Assembly: GCA_017464525.1 (NCBI GenBank)
Contig: JAFTZM010000013.1
Location: 32,707 to 96,706 of the forward strand
DNA: 64,000 nt
Direction of reading: 5' to 3'
From: Clostridia bacterium
GTDB lineage: Bacteria > Bacillota > Clostridia > Oscillospirales > QAKW01
The position numbers were made by a program, and so were the translations under genes. How positions within the stretch are numbered: position 1 is the stretch's first letter; each line of letters starts with the position of its first letter. Positions 48,659-60,711 of the stretch are shown piece by piece. The notes under the pieces are model-generated. The model did not search any database. It saw only the letters and a program-made list of their open reading frames with translations, and was not told where the DNA came from.

Positions 48659-51600
48659 TGGTTTACCGTATTTATGTTGAAAAAAAGCCCGAACTGGCCA
48701 ATGAAGCCCGGGATCTGCGCTATGAAGCGCGCCATATCCTGCAGATCAAATCTCTGGATCGTGTGCGGGTGATCAACCGTTACGATGTGGAGAACATCGA
48801 AAAAGAGCTGTTTGATTACGCTGTAGGCACCGTATTCTCCGAGCCTCAGCTGGATATTACTTCCACCGAGCTGGATGCCGAGGGAGCTAAGGTTTTTGCC
48901 GTGGAGCCCTTGCCCGGTCAGTTTGATCAGCGGGCAGACTCTGCGGCCCAATGTATCCAGATCATCTCCCAGGGCGAGCGTCCCACGGTCAAGACCGCTA
49001 AAGTATATTTACTTTACGGCGATATGACTGCCGAAGAGCTGGAAACCATCAAAAAGAGTGTCATTAACCCGGTGGAAGCCCGGGAGGCAACCATGGAGAT
49101 GCCTGCTACCCTTAAAACGGAGTATGCCATCCCTGAAACGGTTGCAACACTGGATGGATTTTTAAAGCTGGACGAAAAGGGGCTTGCGGATTTTGTGGCG
49201 CAGTATGGCCTCGCCATGGACTGTGATGATATTGCTTTTTGCCAGGCCTATTTCCAAAAGGAGGGGAGAGACCCTACCATTACCGAGATCCGCATGATCG
49301 ATACCTATTGGTCTGACCATTGCCGCCATACCACCTTCCTGACCACCATCGATGATGTGAAATTCGAAGATGCTCTGCTGCAGAAAGCCTATGACGATTA
49401 TGTTGCTACCCGCAAAGAGCTGGGCCGCACCAAGCCCATCAATCTGATGGATATCGGCACCCTTGCAGCCAAGTATCTTAAAAAGATCGGCAAACTGGAT
49501 AAGCTGGACGAATCAGAGGAGATCAACGCCTGTACCGTTAAGATCGAAGTGGAAGCCGATGGGGTGAAGGAACCATGGCTGCTGCTGTTTAAGAATGAGA
49601 CCCATAACCACCCCACCGAGATCGAGCCTTTCGGCGGCGCTGCTACCTGTATCGGCGGTGCTATCCGGGATCCGCTGTCCGGCCGTTCCTATGTTTACGG
49701 TGCTATGCGCGTGACCGGTGCTGCCGATCCCCTGAAGCCTGTGAAAGAGACGATGGAGGGCAAGCTGCCCCAGCGTAAGATCGTGACCACCGCTGCTGCC
49801 GGCTATTCCTCCTATGGTAATCAGATCGGTCTGGCCACCGGTATCGTAGACGAACTGTACCATGATGGCTATGCCGCCAAGAGAATGGAGATCGGTGCCG
49901 TTGTGGGTGCTGCTCCTGCGGAAAATGTTCGCCGCGAGTGCCCTGATCCCGGCGATGTTGTCATTCTGCTGGGCGGCCGTACCGGCCGTGACGGCTGCGG
50001 CGGTGCCACCGGATCCTCCAAATCCCATACCCTGAAATCCCTGGAAAGCTGCGGTGCAGAAGTGCAGAAGGGCAATGCCCCCGAAGAACGTAAGCTGCAG
50101 CGTCTTTTCCGGAATAAAGAGGCTTGCCGCATGATCAAGCGGTGCAACGACTTTGGCGCCGGCGGTGTTTCTGTTGCCATCGGTGAGTTGGCCGACGGTC
50201 TCCATATTGACCTGAACGCTGTACCCAAGAAATACGACGGTCTGGATGGCACCGAGCTGGCCATCTCCGAATCCCAGGAGCGGATGGCTGTGGTCGTGGA
50301 GCCGGAAAACGTGGAGCGCTTTATTGCCCTGGCAGATAGTGAGAACTTGGAGGCTACTGTGGTTGCCACCGTTCAGGCGGAGCCCCGCCTGGTGATGGAG
50401 TGGAACGGCAAGGTCATTGTGGATATCAGCCGTGAATTTCTGAACTCCAACGGTGCCGAAAAGCATATTTCTATTACCCCCGCCGCTCCCAAGTGCTATA
50501 AGAAGGACGTGGGCACCGATTTTGCCGTTGAGCTGAAAAAGCTGGCCGGCGATCTGAATGTCTGCTCCAAGCGTGGGCTTTCCGAGCGTTTCGATTCCAC
50601 CATCGGTGCCGGTGGCGTGTTGATGCCCTTCGGCGGTAAGCATCAGCAGACTCCTGTTCAGGCCATGGTTCAGCTGATCTCCATGGAAGAAAAGCATACT
50701 GATGATGTTTCCTTGATGGCATGGGGCTATAACCCCTATGTGACCGAAAAGAGCCCCTACCACGGTGCCTATCTGGCGGTGGTAGAATCTGTTTCCAAGC
50801 TGATCGCAACCGGCGCTAAGTTTGAGGATGTTTACCTCACCTTCCAGGAGTATTTCGAGCGGCCCGGGAAGGATGGCAAGCGCTGGGGCAAGCCTCTGGC
50901 TGCTCTGCTGGGTGCCTTTGAGGCGCAGAAGGATCTGGGGATTGCCGCCATCGGCGGCAAGGACTCCATGAGCGGTTCCTTTGAAGATCTGGATGTACCT
51001 CCCACCCTGGTTTCCTTTGCTGTAACTACCGGTAAGACTGCCGAGATCAAGCCTAACTACTTCAAGAAGGCCGGTAATAAGGTGGTTCTGATCGCTCCTG
51101 CATATAATGAGGATCATCTGCCCGACACCGCATCCCTGCTGGCTGTCTATGATCGGGTCTATGACCTGCTTCAGAGCGGAAAGGCAGTAACAGCCTATAC
51201 CCCCGGTTTCGGCGGTATTGCCGAAGCGGTCATGAAGATGGGCTTCGGCGAGGGCTTGGGCTTTATGTTTGAAGATCTGCCCATGGAGACCCTCTTCGGA
51301 TACCACTATGGTGCCTTCCTGTTAGAGGTGACCGAGGATGTGGAGGGTGCCCTAATCGGTACTGTTACCGGCGACGGTGCCTTCACCTGTGGAAATGAAT
51401 CTGTTGGCCTTGCGGAGCTGCAAAAGATCTACGAGGATAAACTGGAAAGCGTTTACAGCTGTAATATCACCCACGGTGAGCAGCCTATGGAGACCTTCTC
51501 CTATGAGGCGAAGGAGCGGGTGGCTCCTGCGATCAAAGTGGCTAAGCCTAAGGTGCTGATTCCCGTATTCCCCGGTACCAACTGCGAATTCGATAGCGCC

Positions 51601-52341
51601 CGTGCCATGCGGGATGCCGGTGCAGATGCCCGGATCATGGTCATCAATAACCGTACCGCTGAGGGGATCTCCCGTAGCGTGGAGCAGTTCGCCGAAGAGC
51701 TTAAGACGGCCCAGATGATCTTTGTTCCCGGCGGTTTCTCCGGCGGCGATGAGCCGGACGGTTCCGGTAAGTTTATCACCGCCTTCTTCCGCAATGCGGC
51801 CATCCGTGAGGGGGTTACCGATCTGCTGGAAAACCGCGACGGTCTCATGCTGGGTATTTGTAACGGTTTCCAGGCACTCATTAAGCTGGGGCTGGTGCCC
51901 TACGGCAAGATCATCGATACCGATGAGCATTGCCCCACCCTCACCTTCAACACCATCGCTCGGCACCAGTCCAGAATGGTTCGTACCCGTATTGCATCCA
52001 ATAAATCTCCCTGGCTGGCTGCCACCAATGTAGGGGATGTTTATACCGTACCCATTTCCCATGGTGAGGGCCGTTTCCTTGCGGATGAAAAGTTGATCCG
52101 TGAACTGGCTGCCAACGGTCAGATCGCCACTCAGTATGTGGATTTTGAGGGCAACGCTACCTCCGATATCCTCTTTAACCCCAATGATTCCTGCTTTGCC
52201 ATCGAGGGCATCACTTCTCCCGATGGGCGGGTGTTCGGTAAGATGGGTCACTCCGAGCGTATCGGCAAGGATCTTTATAAAAATGTGATCGGCGAATATG
52301 ATATGCAGATGTTCCGTTCTGCAGTGAAATATTTTAAATAA
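48658..52341 (+). CDS. purL: Phosphoribosylformylglycinamidine synthase, single-chain
   Basis: 1227 residues, the long clostridial single-chain form. N-terminal PurS-like region (1-~170), tandem PurM-like halves with [27 protein letters not shown] (~315-345), and a C-terminal glutaminase from ~962 ([20 protein letters not shown], with nucleophile Cys in [15 protein letters not shown]). Unlike PurF, this amidotransferase keeps its Cys. It converts FGAR to FGAM with glutamine and ATP. Confidence 0.97.
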   Translation: MVYRIYVEKKPELANEARDLRYEARHILQIKSLDRVRVINRYDVENIEKELFDYAVGTVFSEPQLDITSTELDAEGAKVFAVEPLPGQFDQRADSAAQCIQIISQGERPTVKTAKVYLLYGDMTAEELETIKKSVINPVEAREATMEMPATLKTEYAIPETVATLDGFLKLDEKGLADFVAQYGLAMDCDDIAFCQAYFQKEGRDPTITEIRMIDTYWSDHCRHTTFLTTIDDVKFEDALLQKAYDDYVATRKELGRTKPINLMDIGTLAAKYLKKIGKLDKLDESEEINACTVKIEVEADGVKEPWLLLFKNETHNHPTEIEPFGGAATCIGGAIRDPLSGRSYVYGAMRVTGAADPLKPVKETMEGKLPQRKIVTTAAAGYSSYGNQIGLATGIVDELYHDGYAAKRMEIGAVVGAAPAENVRRECPDPGDVVILLGGRTGRDGCGGATGSSKSHTLKSLESCGAEVQKGNAPEERKLQRLFRNKEACRMIKRCNDFGAGGVSVAIGELADGLHIDLNAVPKKYDGLDGTELAISESQERMAVVVEPENVERFIALADSENLEATVVATVQAEPRLVMEWNGKVIVDISREFLNSNGAEKHISITPAAPKCYKKDVGTDFAVELKKLAGDLNVCSKRGLSERFDSTIGAGGVLMPFGGKHQQTPVQAMVQLISMEEKHTDDVSLMAWGYNPYVTEKSPYHGAYLAVVESVSKLIATGAKFEDVYLTFQEYFERPGKDGKRWGKPLAALLGAFEAQKDLGIAAIGGKDSMSGSFEDLDVPPTLVSFAVTTGKTAEIKPNYFKKAGNKVVLIAPAYNEDHLPDTASLLAVYDRVYDLLQSGKAVTAYTPGFGGIAEAVMKMGFGEGLGFMFEDLPMETLFGYHYGAFLLEVTEDVEGALIGTVTGDGAFTCGNESVGLAELQKIYEDKLESVYSCNITHGEQPMETFSYEAKERVAPAIKVAKPKVLIPVFPGTNCEFDSARAMRDAGADARIMVINNRTAEGISRSVEQFAEELKTAQMIFVPGGFSGGDEPDGSGKFITAFFRNAAIREGVTDLLENRDGLMLGICNGFQALIKLGLVPYGKIIDTDEHCPTLTFNTIARHQSRMVRTRIASNKSPWLAATNVGDVYTVPISHGEGRFLADEKLIRELAANGQIATQYVDFEGNATSDILFNPNDSCFAIEGITSPDGRVFGKMGHSERIGKDLYKNVIGEYDMQMFRSAVKYFK

Positions 52342-52351
52342 GGAGCAAAAA

Positions 52352-54028
52352 ATGGCTTATTTAACAGATATTGAAATTGCCCAGCAATGCAAAATGAAGC
52401 CCATCTCTGAGATCGCTAAAACGGCCCATGTGGACGAAAGCTATCTGGAGCATTACGGCAAATATAAAGCAAAGATCGATCTTTCCCTGCTGAAGGAAGA
52501 GGGGAGAGAAAATGGCAAGCTCATTCTGGTGACTGCCATTACCCCCACCCCTGCCGGTGAGGGAAAAACGACCACCACCATCGGCCTGGCTGATGGCTTG
52601 CGCCGGATCGGAAAGGATGTCACCGTTGCTTTGCGTGAGCCCTCTTTGGGTCCGGTCTTCGGCATCAAGGGCGGCGCCGCCGGCGGCGGTTATGCGCAGG
52701 TAGTTCCTATGGAGGATATCAACCTTCATTTTACCGGCGACTTCCATGCCATCGGTGCGGCAAACAATCTGCTGGCTGCCATGCTGGATAACCACATTCA
52801 GCAGGGTAACGAGCTGGGGATCGATGTGAAAAAGATTACCTGGAAACGCTGTGTGGATATGAATGACCGCCAGCTCCGGAATGTGATCGACGGTCTGGGC
52901 GGCCGGATGCAGGGTGTCCCCCGTGAGGATGGCTTTGATATTACCGTTGCCAGCGAGATCATGGCGGTGCTTTGCCTTTCCGGCAGCATTACCGACCTGA
53001 AGGAGCGGCTTGCTCGCATTATCGTGGGCTATACCTACGATGATCAGCCGGTTACCTGCGGCCAGTTGAAGGCTCAGGGTGCCATGGCGGCTCTGCTGAA
53101 GGATGCCATCAAGCCTAATCTGGTGCAGACCCTGGAGGGAACTCCTGCCTTTGTACACGGCGGTCCTTTCGCTAATATCGCCCATGGCTGTAACTCGGTG
53201 ATCGCCACTAAAATGGCGCTGAAAATGGGCGACTATGCGGTGACCGAAGCCGGCTTTGGGGCAGATCTCGGTGCCGAGAAGTTTCTGGATATCAAGTGCC
53301 GTATGGCCGGGCTCACCCCTGATGCCGTTGTAATGGTGGCTACCATCCGTGCGCTGAAAATGCACGGCGGTCTTGCTAAAACGGAGCTGAATACCGAGGA
53401 TCTGGCTGCGCTGGAGCGGGGTGTTCCCAATTTGTTGCGCCATGTTTCTAATATTAAAAATGTTTATAAGCTGCCCTGCGTGGTGGCAGTGAACCGTTTC
53501 CCCACCGACACCGATGCTGAGATCAATTTCCTTATCGAAAAGTGTAAGGAATTGGGCGTGAATGTTGTTCTCTCCACTGTTTGGGCTGATGGCGGCAAGG
53601 GCGGTGAAGCCCTGGCCCGTGAGGTGGTGCGCCTTTGCGAAGAGGAAAAGGGCGATTTCACCTTCAGCTATGAAGATGATACCACTATCGAAGAAAAGAT
53701 CGAGGCCATCGTGAAGAAGGTATACGGCGGTGCCGGTGTGAATATCCTGCCTGCCGTGAAAAAGCAGATCGACCGGCTCACTGAGCTGGGCTACGGTAAT
53801 CTGCCCGTCTGCATGGCCAAGACCCAGTACAGCTTCTCGGATGATCCCACCAAGCTGGGTGCCCCTGAGGGCTTTACGGTTACCGTGCGGAATGTAAAGA
53901 TCTCTGCCGGCGCCGGCTTTATTGTGGCCCTGACGGGAGATATCATGACCATGCCCGGTCTGCCCAAGCGCCCTGCTGCAGAGCGGATCGATGTGGATGA
54001 AAACGGTGTCATCACCGGCTTATTCTAA
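52352..54028 (+). CDS. fhs: Formate-tetrahydrofolate ligase
   Basis: 558 residues. The P-loop is [20 protein letters not shown] (~67); [23 protein letters not shown] and [18 protein letters not shown] are the family signatures. It makes 10-formyl-THF from formate, THF and ATP. It is 10 nt downstream of purL, as the last gene of the purine operon, and so feeds PurN and the AICAR transformylase. A terminator follows. Confidence 0.97.
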   Translation: MAYLTDIEIAQQCKMKPISEIAKTAHVDESYLEHYGKYKAKIDLSLLKEEGRENGKLILVTAITPTPAGEGKTTTTIGLADGLRRIGKDVTVALREPSLGPVFGIKGGAAGGGYAQVVPMEDINLHFTGDFHAIGAANNLLAAMLDNHIQQGNELGIDVKKITWKRCVDMNDRQLRNVIDGLGGRMQGVPREDGFDITVASEIMAVLCLSGSITDLKERLARIIVGYTYDDQPVTCGQLKAQGAMAALLKDAIKPNLVQTLEGTPAFVHGGPFANIAHGCNSVIATKMALKMGDYAVTEAGFGADLGAEKFLDIKCRMAGLTPDAVVMVATIRALKMHGGLAKTELNTEDLAALERGVPNLLRHVSNIKNVYKLPCVVAVNRFPTDTDAEINFLIEKCKELGVNVVLSTVWADGGKGGEALAREVVRLCEEEKGDFTFSYEDDTTIEEKIEAIVKKVYGGAGVNILPAVKKQIDRLTELGYGNLPVCMAKTQYSFSDDPTKLGAPEGFTVTVRNVKISAGAGFIVALTGDIMTMPGLPKRPAAERIDVDENGVITGLF

Positions 54029-54033
54029 AAAAT

Positions 54034-54062
54034 AAAGGCAGTTCAGATTGAACTGCCTTTTT
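54034..54062 (+). terminator. Terminator of the purine operon
   Basis: AAAGGCAGTTCA/TGAACTGCCTTT stem with a GAT loop and a T run. Confidence 0.85.
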
Positions 54063-54073
54063 GAGGTAATAGG

Positions 54074-54547
54074 ATGAAATTATTATTTAAACAGCGTCTT
54101 TTTTCTTGGTTTGACAGTTATGATATTTACGATGAAGCCGGTAATACGGTTTACACCGTTAAAGGCCAGCTCTCTTGGGGGCATTGCCTGAAGATTTATA
54201 ATGCGGCCGGCCATGAGATCGGAACTGTAAAGGAAAAGATCTTTACATGGTTGCCTAAGTTCGAAATGTATCTTGGCGAGCAGTATATCGGCTGTATCAA
54301 TAAAGAATTTACCTTTTTTAAGCCCAAATTCAATATTGACTGCAATGGCTGGCAGGTGGAGGGCAACTTTTTTGAGTGGGATTACGATATCCTGGATGGC
54401 GCCGGGCGCAGAATTGCCGTGGTGTCGAAGGAATTGCTGAATTGGACCGATACCTATGTCATCGACGTGAATGATCCGCAGGATGCTCTGTGTACTTTGA
54501 TGCTGGTGCTGGCCATCGATGCGGAAAAATGCTCCAGAAATGATTAA
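54074..54547 (+). CDS. LURP-one-related (tubby-like C-terminal fold) protein
   Basis: 157 residues of alternating beta strands (MKLLFKQRLFSWFDSYDIYDEAGNTVYTVKGQ...KIYNAAGHEIGTVKEKIFTWLPKFEMYLG...FEWDYDILDGAGRRIAVVSKELL...DTYVIDV). The repeated YDIYDxxGN pattern is that of the LURP-one/DUF567 family. Its role in bacteria is not known; the fold suggests lipid or membrane contact. The start is 11 nt beyond the fhs terminator, so some read-through expression is possible. Confidence 0.85.
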   Translation: MKLLFKQRLFSWFDSYDIYDEAGNTVYTVKGQLSWGHCLKIYNAAGHEIGTVKEKIFTWLPKFEMYLGEQYIGCINKEFTFFKPKFNIDCNGWQVEGNFFEWDYDILDGAGRRIAVVSKELLNWTDTYVIDVNDPQDALCTLMLVLAIDAEKCSRND

Positions 54548-54574
54548 AAAACGGCGCCTTTTGGCGCCGTTTTT
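54547..54574. terminator. Bidirectional terminator
   Basis: AAAAACGGCGCC/GGCGCCGTTTTT stem with a TTTT loop, between the convergent LURP-one and APH-like genes. Confidence 0.8.
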
Positions 54575-55355
54575 AACCGAAAAGTTCTATAAAATTGATG
54601 AGTTTTAAGGCCTCAGGTTCGATTTTTTCTTTGCCGTAGGCGCTGAAAAAACGCTCCCGGTACCGGTCGGTCTTCAGGTTATACATCAGCGACCAGGCTC
54701 CCCAGAAAAGATCGATGTGCCGGTCTCCCACGCCGCCGTTCCCCAGATCGATAAATCCGCTGAATCTCCAATGATCCAGCATCATATTGGGCAGGCAGTA
54801 ATCGCCGTGGAGCAAGGTATCACCTTTTAAAAGATGCTTGTTTTTTTCAATGTACTGCATGGCCTGCTCTGCTGTGGGCGTTTCCCAGTGAGCAGGGAAG
54901 ATGGAGGGATCATACATTCCCGCTTTGTAATTCTTTTCTGCGGTCTGCAGATATAATTCGTTTTTGTTCTGCACCGGGCAATCGGCCGGATCTGTATCAT
55001 GAAGGGTACGCAGGATTTCCGCAACCGTATCGCAAAGCCGCTCCGGTTCTGCAAGATATGCATGAAATGCGGCGTCCTCGCCCGGCACCCGGGCGGTCAG
55101 CAGCCAGTCCTCCTTCAGGGATTCATACGCTAATACTGCTGCTGCCAGGCCCTTGGCATGAAAATACCGGGTCATTTCTGCCTCTGCGGCCAAAATGCCC
55201 TTGGCAGATCGCTTTAAATAATACCCGCTATCCTGATCAATAAAGTAGACCTTGGCTTGCGGAGAGCAGCTGCTGTCGTAGATCTCTCCCTTTAGCAGGG
55301 GATGAAAGATCGCCGGAAATTCTTGATTATCAGGTCTGATCAATGTTCGTTTCAT
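54573..55355 (-). CDS. APH(3')-like aminoglycoside phosphotransferase family kinase
   Basis: 260 residues from ATG 55355, after GGTGATAAT; a TTG farther upstream has no ribosome binding site. The catalytic loop is LLHGDYCLPNMMLD and the metal motif is SGFIDLGNGGVGDRHIDLFWGAWSL, both in the form typical of APH(3') enzymes rather than of choline or fructosamine kinases. It could phosphorylate an aminoglycoside such as kanamycin, but low-identity relatives often act on other substrates. There are no mobile-element or resistance neighbours. Confidence 0.8.
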   Translation of the reverse strand: MKRTLIRPDNQEFPAIFHPLLKGEIYDSSCSPQAKVYFIDQDSGYYLKRSAKGILAAEAEMTRYFHAKGLAAAVLAYESLKEDWLLTARVPGEDAAFHAYLAEPERLCDTVAEILRTLHDTDPADCPVQNKNELYLQTAEKNYKAGMYDPSIFPAHWETPTAEQAMQYIEKNKHLLKGDTLLHGDYCLPNMMLDHWRFSGFIDLGNGGVGDRHIDLFWGAWSLMYNLKTDRYRERFFSAYGKEKIEPEALKLINFIELFG

Positions 55356-55443
55356 ATTATCACCGTTTATATGATACATCAAACGGCGAAAATGTCAAGA
55401 TATTGCAAAAATATAATTATTTTGTCATTTCTGAAATAAACCT

Positions 55444-55471
55444 TTGCATTTTTTATGAAATGTGTTAATAT
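55444..55471 (+). promoter_or_regulatory. Possible promoter of lacZ
   Basis: TTGCAT (55444-55449), 16 nt, TAATAT (55466-55471), ~30 nt before the start. No clear operator is seen. Confidence 0.45.
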
Positions 55472-55489
55472 TACCATGAAGTAAAATAA

Positions 55490-58525
<3,036 letters not shown>

Positions 58526-58531
58526 AGAAAG

Positions 58532-58560
58532 AAATGCACCGCTTTTGCGGTGCATTTTTT
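58532..58560. terminator. Bidirectional terminator after lacZ
   Basis: AAATGCACCGC/GCGGTGCATTT with a TTTT loop and a T run; the convergent aldolase gene ends inside it. Confidence 0.8.
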
Positions 58561-59593
58561 ATAGTTTTTCGATGTCCTTGATCAGGGTATTCACCTCTTC
58601 TTCGGTGGTGCTCCAGCTGGTGCAAAACCGTACTGCAATGCGGTTTTCATCGATCTGCTCTTGAAATTCAAAGATATATTTTTCGGCAAGCTTCTCCATA
58701 GTGGCGCGATCTAAAATAATAAACTGCTGATTGGTGTGACTGTTACTGTAAAGTTTAAATCCTTTACACACGAAAGCGTCCCGTATTTTCAATGCAAGAG
58801 CAACCGCTCGCTTGGTAATGTCAAAATAAAGACCGTTTTCAAAGAGGGTATGAAATTGCAGCCCCAGCAGCCAGCCCTTGGCCAGCATGGCTCCGTTTTG
58901 CTTAATGCAGCTGCGAAAATCCTCCTGCAGGGCAGGGTGGAGCAGAACCACCGCCTCACCGAAAAGGGCGCCGCACTTGGTGCCGCCGAAGTAAAAGGCA
59001 TCGGTTAAACGAGCCAGATCTGCCGCGGACAGATCCGATTCCGGAGACCCCAGCCCGTAGCCCATCCGGGCGCCGTCCACAAAGAGATAAAGCTTGTACT
59101 GATCGCAGACTCTGCGGATCTCCTCCAACTCCTTTTTGGAGTAAAGGGAGCCCACTTCGGTGGGGTAGGAAATATACACCATCTTAGGCTGGGTAATATG
59201 CTCCTGCACACAGCTGGTGCGGTAGAGCTCTGCCTTTTCGGCGATCTGCGCTGCGGTGATCTTACCGTTTGCGGAGGGCAACACTTCGATTTTATGGCCG
59301 ATGTGCTCCACGGCCCCAGTCTCATGCACCTGAATGTGCCCGCAGTCTGCTGCGATCACGCTTTGAAAGGGGCGCAGCGCCGCAGAAATCACCGTATAGT
59401 TCGCCTGTGTCCCGCCCACCAGAAAATGGACAGCCGCATCCGGGCACCCGATCTCCTTTTTGATGGCTTCGGCCGCCTTTTTGCACCAGGGATCCAGCCC
59501 GTAGCCGCCATAGCTTTCACTGTTGGTCTTGCGAAGTGCTTCTAAGATTGCAGGATGGGCGCCGTGGTTATAATCATTGTTGAAACGGATCAT
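58559..59593 (-). CDS. Low-specificity threonine aldolase
   Basis: 344 residues; AGGAGCCAATC precedes the ATG. This fold-type I PLP enzyme has FNNDYNHGAHPAILEAL at the N-terminus, GGTQANYTVISAAL, HVHETGAVE-like IQVHETGAVEHIGHK, and VDGARMGYGL. The PLP Lys is in YFGGTKCGALFGEA. It splits threonine or allo-threonine to glycine and acetaldehyde. It is monocistronic with a consensus promoter. Confidence 0.9.
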   Translation of the reverse strand: MIRFNNDYNHGAHPAILEALRKTNSESYGGYGLDPWCKKAAEAIKKEIGCPDAAVHFLVGGTQANYTVISAALRPFQSVIAADCGHIQVHETGAVEHIGHKIEVLPSANGKITAAQIAEKAELYRTSCVQEHITQPKMVYISYPTEVGSLYSKKELEEIRRVCDQYKLYLFVDGARMGYGLGSPESDLSAADLARLTDAFYFGGTKCGALFGEAVVLLHPALQEDFRSCIKQNGAMLAKGWLLGLQFHTLFENGLYFDITKRAVALALKIRDAFVCKGFKLYSNSHTNQQFIILDRATMEKLAEKYIFEFQEQIDENRIAVRFCTSWSTTEEEVNTLIKDIEKL

Positions 59594-59617
59594 GATTGGC
59601 TCCTTGATTTTTTTCTT

Positions 59618-59646
59618 ATTATAGCATATCGTTTTCTGATAATCAA
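59618..59646 (-). promoter_or_regulatory. Promoter of the threonine aldolase gene
   Basis: Minus strand: TTGATT (59641-59646), 17 nt, TATAAT (59618-59623). Its -35 abuts the -35 of the divergent promoter at 59647. Confidence 0.7.
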
Positions 59647-59675
59647 TTGAATTTCTCCTTTTGTTATGTTATACT
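59647..59675 (+). promoter_or_regulatory. Promoter of the broken NERD gene
   Basis: TTGAAT (59647-59652), 17 nt, TATACT (59670-59675). Confidence 0.6.
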
Positions 59676-59691
59676 TTCGGTGGGTGAGAAT

Positions 59692-60289
59692 ATGGATATC
59701 AAAAGATTCTTTCATGTTATAAAAATTGGGTTTATTCGCCTTCGTGAACAGCGTATTCCTTATGTCTCTCAGGCGAAAGAATACGGAAATAACGGCGAGG
59801 ATCATTTTGTGGCGCAGATCCATCTACTTATTACGTCAGCAGATCCCTATCAAAGCATGGGTCAATGCGGTGGTCTATTTTGATCAGAATGAACCGGAAT
59901 CTATTTCCTCCAAAACCGAAAATATCTGGTTTAATGATATTCAGGAATTGGTGAATCATATTTTGACCGAAGGCAAAGAGAGCTTTGGCAACAACGCAGA
60001 AATGTTTTTTGAACAGTGTACCGCTGCGGATTGTCTTTATACAAGTAATGGCGGCGGCTTGGATTGCATTATTCAAAGGGATTCTCTTTCCTTTTGGCCG
60101 CATATTCCGATGGAGTCAATTTATATAGAGCATCATTGGTCTTTCGATAAGCTCTATATTAATACTTCGGATGGATCGACCACCTGCATCAAATCAGAAA
60201 ATGCCAAACTTCATGTTAACTGTAATGGTCGAATTTATACTTATGCTCTCTGTAAAATTGACTTTATAGAGTTCGGAAGAACTTTATGA
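59692..60289 (+). pseudogene. Broken NERD-domain gene with internal deletion
   Basis: The 5' frame from ATG 59692 reads MDIKRFFHVIKIGFIRLREQR...AKEYGNNGEDHFVAQIHLL, the usual start of a nuclease-related (NERD) domain (GxxGE). Around 59830-59850 the sequence jumps to another frame that reads QIPIKAWVNAVVYFDQNEPESI...DIQELVNHIL, the C-terminal part of a NERD domain, and continues to a stop at 60289. The central ~80-100 residues, with the catalytic strands, are missing. Promoter and start codon are intact, so this is a fairly recent deletion, inferred from the peptide pattern. Confidence 0.65.
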
Positions 60290-60294
60290 AAAAA

Positions 60295-60473
60295 GCATCC
60301 TTCCGGGTGGGCCGTCGGGGACGCAGATGCATCGCATCTGCACCTGCTTGGCGACCCAAAGTCGTTGCCTTTCGGTACCCGCCTGCGCACCATCCGGCGG
60401 GTCAAAGCTCCCCCGGAGCCTTGACCGGTTCGCCGTCTGCCCTCTCAGAGTTCGAGCCCCTCTGAAATCACCA
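60295..60473. other. GC-rich mosaic with tRNA-like fragments
   Basis: No credible gene. GGTGGGCCGTCGGGGAC (60307-60323) is a near copy of the 3' end of the adjacent tRNA (GGTGGGCCATCGGGGAC at 60510-60526). The stretch CAGAGTTCGAGCCCCTCTG...ACCA near 60447-60473 looks like the T-arm and 3' end of another tRNA on the plus strand. There are inverted repeats in GCAGATGCATCGCATCTGC and CCCGCC...GGCGGG. It may be debris of tRNA-targeted integration or a lost tRNA gene. Confidence 0.4.
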
Positions 60474-60507
60474 AATAAAAAAACACCCTTCTGGGTGTTT
60501 TTTTATT
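60474..60507 (-). terminator. Terminator downstream of the tRNA gene
   Basis: Stem AATAAAAAAACACCC/GGGTGTTTTTTTATT with a TTCT loop, directly after the CCA end of the tRNA. Confidence 0.85.
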
Positions 60508-60584
60508 TGGTGGGCCATCGGGGACTCGAACCCAGGACCAACCGGTTATGAGCCGGTAGCTCTAACCAACTGAGCTAATGGCCC
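60508..60584 (-). tRNA. tRNA with CAT anticodon (tRNA-Met, elongator type; Ile2 possible)
   Basis: 77 nt with encoded CCA. The acceptor stem is GGGCCAT/ATGGCCC with discriminator A, the D-arm AGCTCAGTTGGTTAGAGCT is standard, the anticodon stem-loop is ACCGG-CTCATAA-CCGGT, and the T-arm is CCTGG-GTTCGAG-TCCCCG-like. CAT can be elongator Met or a lysidine-modified Ile2; the sequence resembles elongator Met more. It is not an initiator, because the anticodon stem lacks three consecutive GC pairs of the initiator pattern. Confidence 0.93.
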
Positions 60585-60602
60585 GCCTTTCAGCATTTTC
60601 AT

Positions 60603-60631
60603 ATTTTATCATATTCATAGTGTCTTGTCAA
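60603..60631 (-). promoter_or_regulatory. Promoter of the tRNA gene
   Basis: Minus strand: TTGACA (60626-60631), 17 nt, TAAAAT (60603-60608). Confidence 0.75.
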
Positions 60632-60633
60632 GA

Positions 60634-60650
60634 TACGAAAAAGTTTCGTA
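60634..60650. promoter_or_regulatory. Palindrome between divergent promoters, candidate operator
   Basis: TACGAAA-AAG-TTTCGTA, a 7-bp perfect inverted repeat, lies 3 nt above the tRNA -35 box and 11 nt before the GH39 -35 box. It is a plausible operator for the xylosidase gene. Confidence 0.45.
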
Positions 60651-60660
60651 ACCGTTTTTG

Positions 60661-60689
60661 TTGACACGGTATCTTTACGGTGCTATGAT
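60661..60689 (+). promoter_or_regulatory. Promoter of the GH39 gene
   Basis: TTGACA (60661-60666), 17 nt, TATGAT (60684-60689). Confidence 0.75.
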
Positions 60690-60711
60690 TATAAAAAAGG
60701 AGGTATTATCT

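Noticed and set aside
54573..55355. Calling the APH-like gene a clinical aminoglycoside resistance determinant
   Set aside because: The motifs fit APH(3'), but there is no mobile context or close match that I can confirm; substrate stays open.
60327..60551. ORF ending in VGHRGLEPRTNRL next to the tRNA
   Set aside because: The C-terminal peptide is the translated antisense of the tRNA gene, a common false annotation.
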